The notes beneath the pieces are model-generated. The model ran no database searches. It had not been told where the DNA came from and worked only from the letters and a program-made list of their open reading frames with translations. A DNA stretch of 64,000 bases, taken from the NCBI GenBank assembly GCA_963774895.1, contig CAVZGN010000003.1, positions 248,001 to 312,000 of the forward strand. The letters are read 5' to 3'. This DNA is from REEB76 sp963774895. GTDB taxonomy: Bacteria > Pseudomonadota > Gammaproteobacteria > Natronospirales > REEB76. The position numbers and the translations under genes are program-made. Every line of letters begins with the position of its first letter. Position 1 is the first letter of the stretch. Below are positions 24,986 to 34,202 of the stretch, piece by piece.

Positions 24986-25047
24986 AATCTCATACGCCGG
25001 GAATGCTGCCGTGAACAATACTCAAGCCGGGGATTGGTTAAAACTCC

Positions 25048-25290
25048 ATGTCTGAGCTATCCCGACTGCGCTGGCAATGCCGCCGCGGCATGAAAGAACT
25101 GGATGTGCTTTTGGAGGCCTATCTGGCTAATCATTTCGGCCAGGCACCGCTCGCTGAACGGCAGGCATTTGCTGCTTTATTGGAGTTGCCAGATCCAATC
25201 CTGATGGCCTATATCGTAGGCCGTGCCTCACCTGAAGCCGCGGAGCAATGCCGTGTCATCGACACCTTACGGCGAACCTCTGGAGTTTGA
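25048..25290 (+). CDS. sdhE: FAD assembly factor SdhE
   Basis: SdhE (SdhAF2 in mitochondria) promotes covalent attachment of FAD to SdhA. The 80-residue protein has the family motif RRGMKELDVLLEAYL (RGxxE near residue 14), then FAALLELPDPILMAYIVGR. Length is standard. It lies 62 bases after sdhB and overlaps the following ygfX frame by 38 bases, the same sdhE-ygfX pairing as in enterobacteria. Confidence 0.95.
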   Translation: MSELSRLRWQCRRGMKELDVLLEAYLANHFGQAPLAERQAFAALLELPDPILMAYIVGRASPEAAEQCRVIDTLRRTSGV

Positions 25291-25687
25291 TATTCGGCCG
25301 TCACGGCTGATAGCGACTTTGCTATTGGCCATCCATGTGACGGCAGCGGTCATCTGCCTGCAGCTGCCACTGACGCCATTGAGCCGTCTGGTGATATTCC
25401 TCGCCATTCTTGGCAGCCTTATGTGGAACGTGGTTATATTCTGGCGGCGTACGCCCAGGCGTCTGCGCTGGTCATTGGAAGACGGCTGGCGTATCACCGA
25501 TTACCGTGGCAACAATCAGGCTATGGAACTCATGCCAGCAGCTCATCTGGGGAGCTGGTTTGTGATTGCCCATTTTAAAGCACCCAGCGGCAAGCGCTGC
25601 GCGGTGATGCTGGCGCGCGACAGTTGTAGCGCGGAAGGATTGCGGCGTTTGAAGGTAATGCTGAAATATGGGGCTCCGAAAAGCTGA
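25253..25687 (+). CDS. YgfX/CptA-like membrane protein
   Basis: 144 residues from GTG 25253, which overlaps the sdhE end. Two hydrophobic segments (about 19-37 and 43-62) form a hairpin near the N-terminus, followed by a soluble domain with RRLRWSLEDGWRITDY and a C-terminal SAEGLRRLKVMLKYG. The C-terminal RRLR-V-like end and the position after sdhE fit YgfX. In E. coli YgfX (CptA) was described as a cytoskeleton-targeting toxin with SdhE as antitoxin, and in Serratia as an SdhE-interacting membrane protein. I would not infer toxicity here. Confidence 0.75.
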   Translation: MSSTPYGEPLEFDIRPSRLIATLLLAIHVTAAVICLQLPLTPLSRLVIFLAILGSLMWNVVIFWRRTPRRLRWSLEDGWRITDYRGNNQAMELMPAAHLGSWFVIAHFKAPSGKRCAVMLARDSCSAEGLRRLKVMLKYGAPKS

Positions 25688-25726
25688 TAAATCGCAAGTT
25701 GCAACGTTCGTAAGTTGCCAGATCCA

Positions 25727-27373
25727 TTAATGTGTTTTCCATTCCACTGGCTGGTGATTGGCGGCAAAATTGGGCGGTATCAGTACGGTACTTTGAGGCG
25801 CATTCTGATTATCGATTTCTGGATAATCCAAGGTGTAATGCAGGCCGCGACTCTCCTTGCGCTGCATGGCCGAGCGGATTATGAGCCTGGCGATTTGTGC
25901 CAGATTGCGTAATTCGATCAGATCACCGGTTATGCGGAAATTGCCGTAATACTCCTCGATCTCATGCAGTAATAGCTCTGCGCGGCTTAGGGCGCGTTTC
26001 AGGCGCTTGTCTGTGCGCACGATGCCAACGTAATCCCACATAAAATGGCGCAATTCGCTCCAGTTATGCGAGACCACCACTTCTTCATCGGAATCTGTCA
26101 CCCGGCTCTCATCCCATTTCGGCAGTTTTAGAGATGCTACCTGTGATGCGCCATGTGCAGCAGTAATATCCTGGGCTGCAGCTCTACCCATGACGATGCA
26201 CTCCAACAGTGAGTTACTGGCCATACGGTTGGCACCGTGCAAACCCGTATAAGCAGTTTCGCCGATGGCGTATAAACCCGGCATATCCGTGCGCCCGTGC
26301 AAATCAGTCATCACTCCCCCGCAGGTGTAATGAGCCGCCGGCACCACAGGTATCGGTGCTTTTGCCATATCGAATCCGTAGCTCAGGCAGCGTGCGTATA
26401 TGGTGGGAAAATGTTCCTGGATGAAGGCTTTAGGCTTATGGCTGATATCCAGTAACACATGATCGGAGCCCAGACGTTTCATCTCATGATCGATGGCGCG
26501 CGCCACGATGTCACGCGGTGCCATTTCTGCGTGCGTGTCGAATTTATCCATAAAGGGCGTGCCGTCCGGCAACAGCAGTCTTCCACCTTCGCCACGCACA
26601 GCCTCGCTGATCAGGAACGATTTGGCAGCGGGATGAAACAGACAGGTGGGATGGAACTGCATGAATTCCATATTGGCTATGCGGCATCCGCAGCGCCAGG
26701 CCATGGCAATGCCGTCACCGCTGGAACTGTCGGGATTGGTCGTATACAGATAGACCTTGTTGGCGCCGCCCGTTGCCAGAACCACGTGATTCGCGCCTAA
26801 AGTTTGTACGTGCTGCGTATGCCTGTCCAGCAGGTAGGCGCCGAGACAGCGCGGCTCTGCCAGGCCCATTTTTGTAGCGCTGACAAGATCTACAGCGATG
26901 TGCTGTTCCAGCACAGTGATGTTAGTGCGTTTACGTACCAGCGTTTCCAGCGTGCTTTCGATTTCTCGGCCAGTGACGTCATCGGCATGCACAACCCGCC
27001 GATGACTATGGCCACCTTCGCGGGTCAGGTGGAACGCGCCTAAAGCGTCCAAGCCATTTTCGCGTGTGAAATGCACACCCTGGGCGATCAGCCAACGGAT
27101 GCATTCAGGACCTTGTTCAACCACAAAATGGACCGCGAGTGGATCACTGAGACCGGCGCCAGCGTTGAGCGTGTCCTGTATGTGTGATTCGATGGAATCT
27201 GTCTTGTCGAGGACAGCGGATATGCCGCCCTGGGCATACAGGGTACTGCCTTCTGACAATGGACCCTTAGATACCAGAGCGATATGAAAATCTTCATGCA
27301 AACACAGGGCCAAAGCCAGACCTGCAGCACCACTGCCGATGATGAGTACGTCATAATTATGGGTCTGCTGCAT
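25727..27373 (-). CDS. nadB: L-aspartate oxidase
   Basis: NadB oxidises aspartate to iminoaspartate, the first step of NAD synthesis. The 548 residues start MQQTHNYDVLIIGSGAAGLA with the FAD fold, then STLYAQGGISAVLDKTDSIE, the catalytic-loop region RGEGGRLLLPDGTPFMD and LHGANRMASNSLLECIVMGR. It is a paralogue of SdhA, but the missing covalent His and the TDS segment point to NadB. It is divergent from rpoE, the arrangement of E. coli. Confidence 0.97.
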   Translation of the reverse strand: MQQTHNYDVLIIGSGAAGLALALCLHEDFHIALVSKGPLSEGSTLYAQGGISAVLDKTDSIESHIQDTLNAGAGLSDPLAVHFVVEQGPECIRWLIAQGVHFTRENGLDALGAFHLTREGGHSHRRVVHADDVTGREIESTLETLVRKRTNITVLEQHIAVDLVSATKMGLAEPRCLGAYLLDRHTQHVQTLGANHVVLATGGANKVYLYTTNPDSSSGDGIAMAWRCGCRIANMEFMQFHPTCLFHPAAKSFLISEAVRGEGGRLLLPDGTPFMDKFDTHAEMAPRDIVARAIDHEMKRLGSDHVLLDISHKPKAFIQEHFPTIYARCLSYGFDMAKAPIPVVPAAHYTCGGVMTDLHGRTDMPGLYAIGETAYTGLHGANRMASNSLLECIVMGRAAAQDITAAHGASQVASLKLPKWDESRVTDSDEEVVVSHNWSELRHFMWDYVGIVRTDKRLKRALSRAELLLHEIEEYYGNFRITGDLIELRNLAQIARLIIRSAMQRKESRGLHYTLDYPEIDNQNAPQSTVLIPPNFAANHQPVEWKTH

Positions 27374-27468
27374 GCTTCGCCAGTGAGTTCGGGGCTGTTA
27401 GAATATGAGCATCAGGACCCGAGGCTTCGAGTTGTGCAAAATATACACGTATCTGGGTACCCCAGGCA

Positions 27469-27495
27469 GAACTATCTGTCCACTCTATTGTCTAT
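27469..27495 (+). promoter_or_regulatory. Candidate sigma-E-type promoter before rpoE
   Basis: GAACTA (27469-27474), 16 bases, then TCTAT (27491-27495). The E. coli sigma-E consensus is GAACTT with a spacer of about 16 and TCTGA. Sigma-E commonly activates its own operon, so a copy here is expected. The leader to ATG 27507 would be very short, which weakens the case. Confidence 0.35.
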
Positions 27496-27506
27496 GAGCC
27501 AAGCGT

Positions 27507-28118
27507 ATGCACAGTCCAAAGCCGGCATTTGATATCCGGCCGGCCAGGGCCGATTCCGACCAGATATTGGTGGAACGTGTGCAGCGGGGCGATAAAGCAG
27601 CTTTTGATGCGCTGGTGCGCAAATATCAGCATAAAATCATCAAGCTGGTTTCCCGCTACGTGCATGACAGCAGTGAAGCCCTGGATGTGGCGCAGGAGGC
27701 CTTTATCAAGGCCTATCGCGCGATTCCAGGATTCCGGGGTGACAGCGCGTTTTATACCTGGCTGTATCGTATCGCTATCAATACAGCCAAGAACTTCCTG
27801 GTGGCCGAGGGTCGTCGACCCATGGATCACAGCGTGAACCCGCAGGATCCTGACCAGCATGAACTGCAGGCACGCCTTAAGGATATGGATACTCCAGAAC
27901 GGTTGCTGCTTACCCAGGAGATACAGAAAACGGTGGAAGATGCGATTGAGGAATTACCCGAGGACTTGCGTACCGCTATCGTGCTGCGTGAGATAGAAGG
28001 CATGAGTTATGAGGAGATTGCACAAACGATGTCTTGTCCTGTGGGCACGGTACGCTCACGAATATTCAGGGCACGTGAAGCAATCGACGGCAAATTGCGT
28101 CCACTCCTGGATAATTAG
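27507..28118 (+). CDS. rpoE: Extracytoplasmic-function sigma factor RpoE
   Basis: RpoE (AlgU/sigma-E) drives the envelope stress response. The 203 residues hold region 2 (FDALVRKYQHKIIKLVSRYV, AFIKAYRAIPGFRGDSAFYT) and region 4 (LPEDLRTAIVLREIEGMSYE, VGTVRSRIFRAREAIDGKL). The last residues PLLDN are close to homologues. Next come rseA and rseB, so the standard operon is present. I see no mucD/degP-type protease or rseC directly after it. Confidence 0.96.
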   Translation: MHSPKPAFDIRPARADSDQILVERVQRGDKAAFDALVRKYQHKIIKLVSRYVHDSSEALDVAQEAFIKAYRAIPGFRGDSAFYTWLYRIAINTAKNFLVAEGRRPMDHSVNPQDPDQHELQARLKDMDTPERLLLTQEIQKTVEDAIEELPEDLRTAIVLREIEGMSYEEIAQTMSCPVGTVRSRIFRAREAIDGKLRPLLDN

Positions 28119-28134
28119 ACAGGTTGCTGTATAG

Positions 28135-28743
28135 ATGAGCGAGAAATTGCGGGAACAGATATCGGCATTGGCAGATAATGAGCTGCCGGAAGACGAACAT
28201 GAGTTGCTGGTTCGCCGGTTTTCTATGGATAAATATTTGCGCATCTGCTGGGAACGCTATCATCTTATCGGTGAGACTATGCGCAGGGAATTACCCCAGA
28301 TTGGTGTCCGTGGCTTTGTTGATCGAATCATGGATGCACTTGACCATGAAGAAGCGTTGATCAAAAAGCGCGACGCTAGAATGAACGGCTATTTAAGAAA
28401 ATCTGCCGCTGGAATGGCGTTGGCTGCATGCGTCGCCGTTGTTGCAGTTTATGCTTTACGCTATGGCAACGGGATTGGTATGAGGACAGTGTCAGCGCCT
28501 TCTGAAATTGTTCCAACTTCAGCATCAATACAGACAAGCACGGCCTTATATGGCATGCCGAGTAACGCGGCCTGGAATGGCAATCTACCGGCTGTCCAGG
28601 CCCAATTGAATAATTATGTAATTAATCATAATGAAATGGCTACGCTGATTGAGCAGCAGGGCATGCTGCCATATTTCTATATATCTTCCATGCAACTGAG
28701 AAACTCACCCCGACAATCACCAACTTCTCAAAAATCGCCCTAG
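28135..28743 (+). CDS. rseA: Sigma-E anti-sigma factor RseA
   Basis: RseA holds RpoE at the inner membrane until envelope damage triggers its proteolysis. The 202 residues start REQISALADNELPEDEHELL, the anti-sigma domain, then a segment with ICWERYHLIGETMRRELP. One membrane helix lies at about 86-105 (AAGMALAACVAVVAVYALRY), followed by a periplasmic tail with the RseB-contact region. Sequence drift is normal for this family. It starts 16 bases after rpoE. Confidence 0.9.
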   Translation: MSEKLREQISALADNELPEDEHELLVRRFSMDKYLRICWERYHLIGETMRRELPQIGVRGFVDRIMDALDHEEALIKKRDARMNGYLRKSAAGMALAACVAVVAVYALRYGNGIGMRTVSAPSEIVPTSASIQTSTALYGMPSNAAWNGNLPAVQAQLNNYVINHNEMATLIEQQGMLPYFYISSMQLRNSPRQSPTSQKSP

Positions 28744-28754
28744 CAAGCCAAACG

Positions 28755-29744
28755 ATGATTTCAAAATGCCGCTGGTTATTGCCGTTGTTATTGGCGGCAT
28801 TGCTGATGCCAACGGCGGTTGCTGATTCCAATGATAACAATACAGGTATCTGGTTGGACCGGATGAATACGGCTTTACGCACCCTTAATTACGAGGGTAC
28901 TTTTGCCTATATCTATGATAATAATTTGGAAACCATGCGGATCATACACCGTGCTGATAATGAAGGCGGAATGGAGCATCTGATATCAATGACAGGGCCT
29001 CAACGTGAGGTAATCCGCGGTCATAAGGAAGTGATGTCCATCATTCCAGACAGCCATTCAGTACTCATAGAGCGCCGCTATGCGGCTTCACATTACCCTT
29101 CACCAATACCCCAGGCCATTTATGAGAAAAAGCTAGTTGCATACTATAAATTCAATTATCTAGGAGAGGATCGGGTCGCTGGACATATTTGCAATATCAT
29201 CGATATCCATCCACGTGACAATTATCGTTATGGATATAGATTATGGCTCGATGTTAATAATGCGATGCTGTTGCGCTCTGATCTGTTAAATGAGAATAGC
29301 AGGATGATTGTGCGAATTATGTTCACATCGATAACGTATCCGCGTGAAATACCCGATGAAGCATTCAAGGTCACCGAACTTAAACCCGGATATATCTGGA
29401 ACATTCAGGGTGGTAGAGAGCAGCTAACCAAAGCTGATTCCGGCCTTAATTGGAATGCTACACAACTACCGCCCGGATTTTCCCTATCCATGGACAGCAT
29501 ACAGCAATTAATCGGCACATTACATCCGGTCCGGCATTTGGTCTTCAGTGATGGGTTGGCCTCAGTATCCGTATTTTTGGAAACAGCTACTCCGGGTCAT
29601 AACGAGCTTATCGGGCCATCACGTATGGAGGCCGTCAATGCTTATGGTCGCCAAGTGGGCAACCACAGCATTACGGTGGTGGGCGAAGTCCCGCCTGAAA
29701 CAGTGGAGTTTATCGCGCAGGCGATACACCTACAGGCACAATAA
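28755..29744 (+). CDS. rseB: Sigma-E regulator RseB/MucB
   Basis: RseB binds the periplasmic part of RseA and senses lipopolysaccharide or misplaced lipids. The 329 residues have a signal peptide (LLPLLLAALLMPTAVADS), then the MucB/RseB domain beginning WLDRMNTALRTLNYEGTFAY, the family segment YDNNLETMRIIHRADNEGGM and the C-terminal HPVRHLVFSDGLASVSVFLE. Start ATG 28755 lies 12 bases after rseA. In Pseudomonas this gene is mucB, normally followed by mucC and mucD, which are absent here. Confidence 0.92.
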   Translation: MISKCRWLLPLLLAALLMPTAVADSNDNNTGIWLDRMNTALRTLNYEGTFAYIYDNNLETMRIIHRADNEGGMEHLISMTGPQREVIRGHKEVMSIIPDSHSVLIERRYAASHYPSPIPQAIYEKKLVAYYKFNYLGEDRVAGHICNIIDIHPRDNYRYGYRLWLDVNNAMLLRSDLLNENSRMIVRIMFTSITYPREIPDEAFKVTELKPGYIWNIQGGREQLTKADSGLNWNATQLPPGFSLSMDSIQQLIGTLHPVRHLVFSDGLASVSVFLETATPGHNELIGPSRMEAVNAYGRQVGNHSITVVGEVPPETVEFIAQAIHLQAQ

Positions 29745-29963
29745 CCACCATCGAAGAATAATTGGCCGATCAGAATTGGCCATCAAGATATGATCGTACA
29801 GGTGTATCATATTCACGGAGACGTTCTTTGATAGCAGCTGACTTTATCATTGCAATCACTGCTCGGTTTGTAAGTTGAAAATCCGGGTACCTGTTGAAGA
29901 GCAGACAAAGTACTGCTTAATGACTCGATAAACCCGATTTTTAGTATCTTGAGGTTTGCGGTG

Positions 29964-30227
29964 ATGCAGCACTCGTTGACCCTCTATTATCGAAATGATT
30001 GCCACCTTTGCACTCAGATGCTCGCAGAGCTGCATGCCCTGTATGGAGATCGAATGCACATTAACCTGGTGGATGTGGATACGGATACAGCACTGCGGGC
30101 ACGCTATGGATTGCAAGTGCCAGTGCTTGCAAGTGGCACTAAAATTCTCGGTATGGGCACGATTGACCGGGCGCTCTTAGAGGAGTATCTGAACGCTGAA
30201 ACGAATTCAGAGCTAAAGCCGGTATAA
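29964..30227 (+). CDS. Glutaredoxin-like protein (DUF836)
   Basis: 87 residues from ATG 29964; TTG 29949 opens the same frame but adds only five residues. The thioredoxin-fold start SLTLYYRNDCHLCTQML has a CxxC motif (Cys13, Cys16), and the cis-Pro segment QVPVLASG follows. Such proteins often sit near lepA or rseB/mucD in gammaproteobacteria. Thiol-disulfide activity is likely from the motif, but the partner is unknown. The preceding gap 29745-29963 shows no other gene. Confidence 0.8.
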   Translation: MQHSLTLYYRNDCHLCTQMLAELHALYGDRMHINLVDVDTDTALRARYGLQVPVLASGTKILGMGTIDRALLEEYLNAETNSELKPV

Positions 30228-30264
30228 TGCGCCAGCGCTGTCCATATCACGCCCACACGAATCA

Positions 30265-30327
30265 GGCGTTAACGCCGGCGATTGATCTTGAGACAAACCC
30301 ATAAAAATATTCAGTAATATACTGAAT
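30265..30327. promoter_or_regulatory. Dyad-rich AT-rich region upstream of lepA
   Basis: The 154-base gap before lepA holds a perfect palindrome GGCGTTAACGCC (30265-30276) and the dyad ATTCAGT-AATAT-ACTGAAT (30309-30327), followed by an AT-rich run that contains TATAAT-like sequence. The dyad would suit a repressor site over a promoter for the lepA operon. The first palindrome could also belong to the end of the upstream transcript. No factor can be named. Confidence 0.35.
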
Positions 30328-30381
30328 TATAATATAATTATCATACATCAGACCGAAGATTGCCCCCATACTAAAGTGGAC

Positions 30382-32175
30382 ATGCAGAACCTCCGTAATT
30401 TCTCCATCATCGCGCATATCGATCACGGCAAATCCACCCTTGCAGACCGCTTTATCCAGATCTGTGGAGGTTTGACGGAACGCGAGATGCAAGAGCAAGT
30501 GCTGGACTCCAACCCAATTGAGCGCGAGCGTGGAATCACCATCAAGGCCCAGAGTGTATCCCTCCAGTACCTAGCCCGGAATGGACAGGCCTATCAGTTG
30601 AATTTCATTGACACGCCCGGGCATGTGGATTTTTCCTATGAGGTATCCCGTTCTTTGGCTGCCTGCGAAGGCGCACTGCTGGTAGTGGATGCCTCCCAAG
30701 GCGTGGAAGCCCAGAGTGTCGCCAATTGCTATACAGCCTTGGAGCAGGGGCTCGAAGTGATGCCAGTCATCAACAAAATAGACCTGCCTAATGCGGATCC
30801 CGACAAAGTCAGCCACGAGATCGAGGAGATTATTGGCATCGAAGCTCAGAATGCCTTGCGTGTGAGTGCCAAAACGGGCGCGGGTGTGGACGATCTGCTG
30901 GAAGAACTTGTACGCCGCATACCTCCACCCAAAGGCGATCCCTCAGCGCCGTTACAGGCACTCATTATCGATTCCTGGTTTGATAATTTTGTGGGCGTAG
31001 TTTCACTGGTGCGTGTCATGCAAGGCGCTCTTAAACGACGTCAGAAAGTATTAGTTATGTCTACAGGCCGTACGCACGAGGTGGATCGTCTGGGTATATT
31101 CACACCCAAGATGCATGATAAAGATGAGTTGTCCACAGGCGAAGTGGGCTATGTGATTGCCGGCATCAAGGAAATAGATGGGGCACCCGTCGGGGATACC
31201 CTGACTAATGCACATGATCCCTGCAGTGCGCCACTTCCTGGTTTCAAGCAGGTGCAGCCACGGGTATTCGCCGGATTGTTCCCAATTCGGTCAGATGATT
31301 ATGAGAATTTCCGTGAAGCACTAAAAAAATTGCGTCTTAACGATTCTGCTCTGCACTTCGAACCAGAAACATCCACGGCTTTAGGATTTGGATTTCGTTG
31401 TGGATTCCTTGGGCTATTGCATATGGATATCGTGCAAGAGCGTCTGGAGCGGGAATACAACCTTGAGCTTATTTCCACGGCACCTACGGTGATTTACCAG
31501 GTGTTGACCACTGATGGAAAAATATTGCATGTAGATAATCCCGCCAAACTGCCAGCTGTAGACCGGATTGAAGAGATACGCGAGCCGATTATCACTGCCA
31601 ATATATTGGTTCCGCAGCAATATCTAGGTTCTGTCATAACTTTATGCGTTGAAAAACGTGGTACACAAAAGAAAATGATTTACCACGGTTCCCAAGTCAT
31701 ATTGACTTATGAACTACCCATGAACGAGGTGGTCATGGATTTTTTCGACCGCCTGAAATCTGTGAGTCGTGGTTATGCGTCCTTCGATTACAGCTTTGCG
31801 CGCTTCCAGGCTGCGCCATTGGTGAAACTTGACCTGCTTATCAATGGCGATCGTGTAGATGCACTGTCCAGCATCATCCATAAAGATCACGCCTATTCAC
31901 GAGGCCGGGAATTGTGTGAAAAAATGCAGGACCTGATACCGCGACAGATGTTTGAGGTGGCGATACAAGCCGCTATTGGTTCACATATCATCGCACGTAC
32001 TACAGTCAAGGCGTATCGCAAGAATGTGACTGCGAAATGCTACGGTGGTGACATTACCCGTAAACGCAAGTTGCTGGAGAAACAAAAAGAAGGCAAGAAG
32101 CGCATGAAACAGCTGGGTTCAGTGGAGATTCCGCAGGAAGCGTTTCTTGCGGTTTTACATGTCGGCAAGAAATAG
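30382..32175 (+). CDS. lepA: Elongation factor 4
   Basis: LepA/EF4 is a ribosome-dependent GTPase linked to 30S maturation and translation under stress. The 597 residues from ATG 30382 start MQNLRNFSIIAHIDHGKSTL (P-loop). ERGITIKAQ, DTPGHVDFSYEV, NKIDLP and the C-terminal GGDITRKRKLLEKQKEGKKR follow. The length is as in E. coli (599). GTG 30376 opens the frame two codons earlier but is not family-like. lepB follows 35 bases on, the usual pair. Confidence 0.97.
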   Translation: MQNLRNFSIIAHIDHGKSTLADRFIQICGGLTEREMQEQVLDSNPIERERGITIKAQSVSLQYLARNGQAYQLNFIDTPGHVDFSYEVSRSLAACEGALLVVDASQGVEAQSVANCYTALEQGLEVMPVINKIDLPNADPDKVSHEIEEIIGIEAQNALRVSAKTGAGVDDLLEELVRRIPPPKGDPSAPLQALIIDSWFDNFVGVVSLVRVMQGALKRRQKVLVMSTGRTHEVDRLGIFTPKMHDKDELSTGEVGYVIAGIKEIDGAPVGDTLTNAHDPCSAPLPGFKQVQPRVFAGLFPIRSDDYENFREALKKLRLNDSALHFEPETSTALGFGFRCGFLGLLHMDIVQERLEREYNLELISTAPTVIYQVLTTDGKILHVDNPAKLPAVDRIEEIREPIITANILVPQQYLGSVITLCVEKRGTQKKMIYHGSQVILTYELPMNEVVMDFFDRLKSVSRGYASFDYSFARFQAAPLVKLDLLINGDRVDALSSIIHKDHAYSRGRELCEKMQDLIPRQMFEVAIQAAIGSHIIARTTVKAYRKNVTAKCYGGDITRKRKLLEKQKEGKKRMKQLGSVEIPQEAFLAVLHVGKK

Positions 32176-32210
32176 CCTTAGGTACTAAATTACATCGGGG
32201 ATTAAACGCT

Positions 32211-33098
32211 ATGGATTTTGATTTAGAAGCTTTTCTAACTCTGGCGACAATCGTGACAGGCATGGTATGGCTGCTAGACGCGCTGTTCGTCGCAAAGAAC
32301 CGTCGGTTGAAATCCCAGAATGCTGACAAGACGCCAGTGACCAGCGGGGTGACCACGGTGGTTACGAAAAAACGTCGTGTACCGATCTTGGTCGAATATG
32401 CCAAGTCGTTTTTCCCAGTATTCCTAATCGTATTGTTGTTGCGGACATTTGTTGTGGAACCTTTCCATGTACCATCTTCATCCATGGTTCCAACTCTGCT
32501 AGTAGGGGACTTCATACTTGTGAATAAATTTGATTATGGACTGAGGCTGCCGGTAATACACGACAAGATAATTAATATTGGTGAGCCGCATCGCGGTGAT
32601 GTGGTGGTATTTCACTATCCCGAGAAAACTGCGCTCAACTTCTGTGAGCAGAATCCAGGTTGCAGTACGGGCGGATTACCGGAGGTCAAGCACTCAGCCG
32701 GCACCGATTACGTCAAACGTATCATAGGAATCCCCGGCGATCATATTGTTTACCGCGATGAAACCCTATATATCAATGGCGCCCCAGTCCCGGACACAGA
32801 CCTCGGATTGTATTCAGGATCGGATATGATGGGCGCGGTGCTGCACCAAGAGAAACTAGGCGACAACGCCCATAAGCTGATTATTCTACCGGGGGCTGAG
32901 CATATTCAGGGGGAATGGACTGTGCCACCTGGACGATACTTCGTCATGGGGGATAACCGGGACAACAGCTTCGATAGCCGCTATTGGGGATTTGTTCCAG
33001 AGCAGACCCTCGTAGGCCGGGCTTTTTTCATCTGGATGAATTGGGATGCTTTCCATGATGCTAAACTTTGGCATCGCATAGGTGATGTGATTCATTAA
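32211..33098 (+). CDS. lepB: Signal peptidase I
   Basis: LepB cleaves signal peptides of exported proteins on the periplasmic face of the inner membrane. The 295 residues have two N-terminal membrane segments (about 5-25 and 62-80). The Ser-Lys dyad sits in PSSSMVPTLLVGDFILVNKF and in DYVKRIIGIPGDHI, and box E is GDNRDNSFDSRYWGFVP. Length and motif order are typical for Gram-negative LepB. Confidence 0.96.
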   Translation: MDFDLEAFLTLATIVTGMVWLLDALFVAKNRRLKSQNADKTPVTSGVTTVVTKKRRVPILVEYAKSFFPVFLIVLLLRTFVVEPFHVPSSSMVPTLLVGDFILVNKFDYGLRLPVIHDKIINIGEPHRGDVVVFHYPEKTALNFCEQNPGCSTGGLPEVKHSAGTDYVKRIIGIPGDHIVYRDETLYINGAPVPDTDLGLYSGSDMMGAVLHQEKLGDNAHKLIILPGAEHIQGEWTVPPGRYFVMGDNRDNSFDSRYWGFVPEQTLVGRAFFIWMNWDAFHDAKLWHRIGDVIH

Positions 33099-33147
33099 TA
33101 ATAATTTCTATTGTCATAATTGTACTTTTAGATTTTGGAGAGACTAC

Positions 33148-33528
33148 ATGAAAAGCAGCCATCATCAATCAGGCTTGACCTTGATCAGTTGGATCCTCCT
33201 GATTGCATTGATCATGTTCGTAGTATGGTTTGGTATCAGATTATTCCCGATATATATGGAATATTATTCGATCAACACGTCTATGAACACCGTTGCATCT
33301 CAGATAGAGGTCGGCGAGACACCGCAGCAGATCAGGGCCAGCATCGATAGTCTTTTTACAATCAATGGAATCAGAGACGTTTCTCCAAAGGATATAGTTA
33401 CTATCGCACCATCGGATGACGGCACGGGACTGATTTTGACGCTGGATTATGATTCGCGGTCGAATTTCGTCGGCAATGTCGATCTATTGGTGCATTTCCA
33501 CAGGACCTACAAGGCCAATCCACGTTGA
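33148..33528 (+). CDS. DUF4845 membrane protein
   Basis: 126 residues with an N-terminal type-IV-pilin-like start, HHQSGLTLISWILLIALIMF, and one membrane segment at about 11-33. The rest is a small extracytoplasmic domain (YMEYYSINTSMNTVASQIEV). DUF4845 genes are regularly found between lepB and rnc in gammaproteobacteria and betaproteobacteria; their function is unknown. The stop TGA overlaps the rnc start in TTGA. Confidence 0.85.
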   Translation: MKSSHHQSGLTLISWILLIALIMFVVWFGIRLFPIYMEYYSINTSMNTVASQIEVGETPQQIRASIDSLFTINGIRDVSPKDIVTIAPSDDGTGLILTLDYDSRSNFVGNVDLLVHFHRTYKANPR

Positions 33529-34202
33529 GCGACCCTTTTAAGCAGCTGACGTCTGTACTTGGATACCGCTTCAGAGATCAAAATTTACTTCAGCAGGCAT
33601 TGTCACACCGTAGCACCGGCAGTAACAATAACGAACGCCTCGAGTTCTTGGGAGATTCTTTGCTGAATGCGGTGATATCTATTCAACTGTATGAAAGATA
33701 TCCGCAGCTTGAAGAAGGCGAAATGACGCGCATGCGTGCTAGTCTGGTCAATCAGGTTACTCTGGCGTCGGTTGCCCGCGATCTCGAGCTCGGGGAGTTC
33801 CTATTACTAGGTGCCGGAGAACTCAAGAGTGGCGGTCAGCGGCGCGCTTCAATTCTTGCAGATACACTGGAAGCTGTGCTGGGCGCGATATTTATTGATG
33901 GTGGATTTGAAAGTGTATGCACATTAATCATCAAACTGTTCGGCACACGTCTGGCAACGCCAATATTGCAAAACACCCTTAAAGATAATAAAACTCGATT
34001 GCAGGAACTGCTGCAAGCACGTGATCTGCCATTGCCGAAATATAATGTCGAAACAATACACGGCGAGGCTCATCAGCAGGTTTTTAAAGTAAGCTGTAGC
34101 GTTGAATTACTTAGTATCACCACCTATGGCGTAGCGGGTAACCGTCGTGCTGCCGAACAGGAGGCGGCGCGGTGTGTGCTTGAGTTATTGTCAAATGAAT
34201 GA
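33525..34202 (+). CDS. rnc: Ribonuclease III
   Basis: RNase III cuts double-stranded RNA in rRNA and mRNA processing. The 225 residues hold the catalytic signature NERLEFLGDSLLNAVI (Glu and Asp of the active site), a second acidic pair in TLEAVLGAIFIDGGF, and a C-terminal dsRNA-binding domain (TRLQELLQARDLPLPKYNVE). It starts with TTG inside the DUF4845 stop (TTGA), so translation is probably coupled. Its own 3' end overlaps era by 8 bases. Confidence 0.95.
   Translation: MSDPFKQLTSVLGYRFRDQNLLQQALSHRSTGSNNNERLEFLGDSLLNAVISIQLYERYPQLEEGEMTRMRASLVNQVTLASVARDLELGEFLLLGAGELKSGGQRRASILADTLEAVLGAIFIDGGFESVCTLIIKLFGTRLATPILQNTLKDNKTRLQELLQARDLPLPKYNVETIHGEAHQQVFKVSCSVELLSITTYGVAGNRRAAEQEAARCVLELLSNE

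Noticed and set aside
29856..30116. 86-codon minus-strand frame opposite the glutaredoxin-like gene
   Set aside because: Antisense to a frame with a CxxC thioredoxin-fold motif; no independent support.
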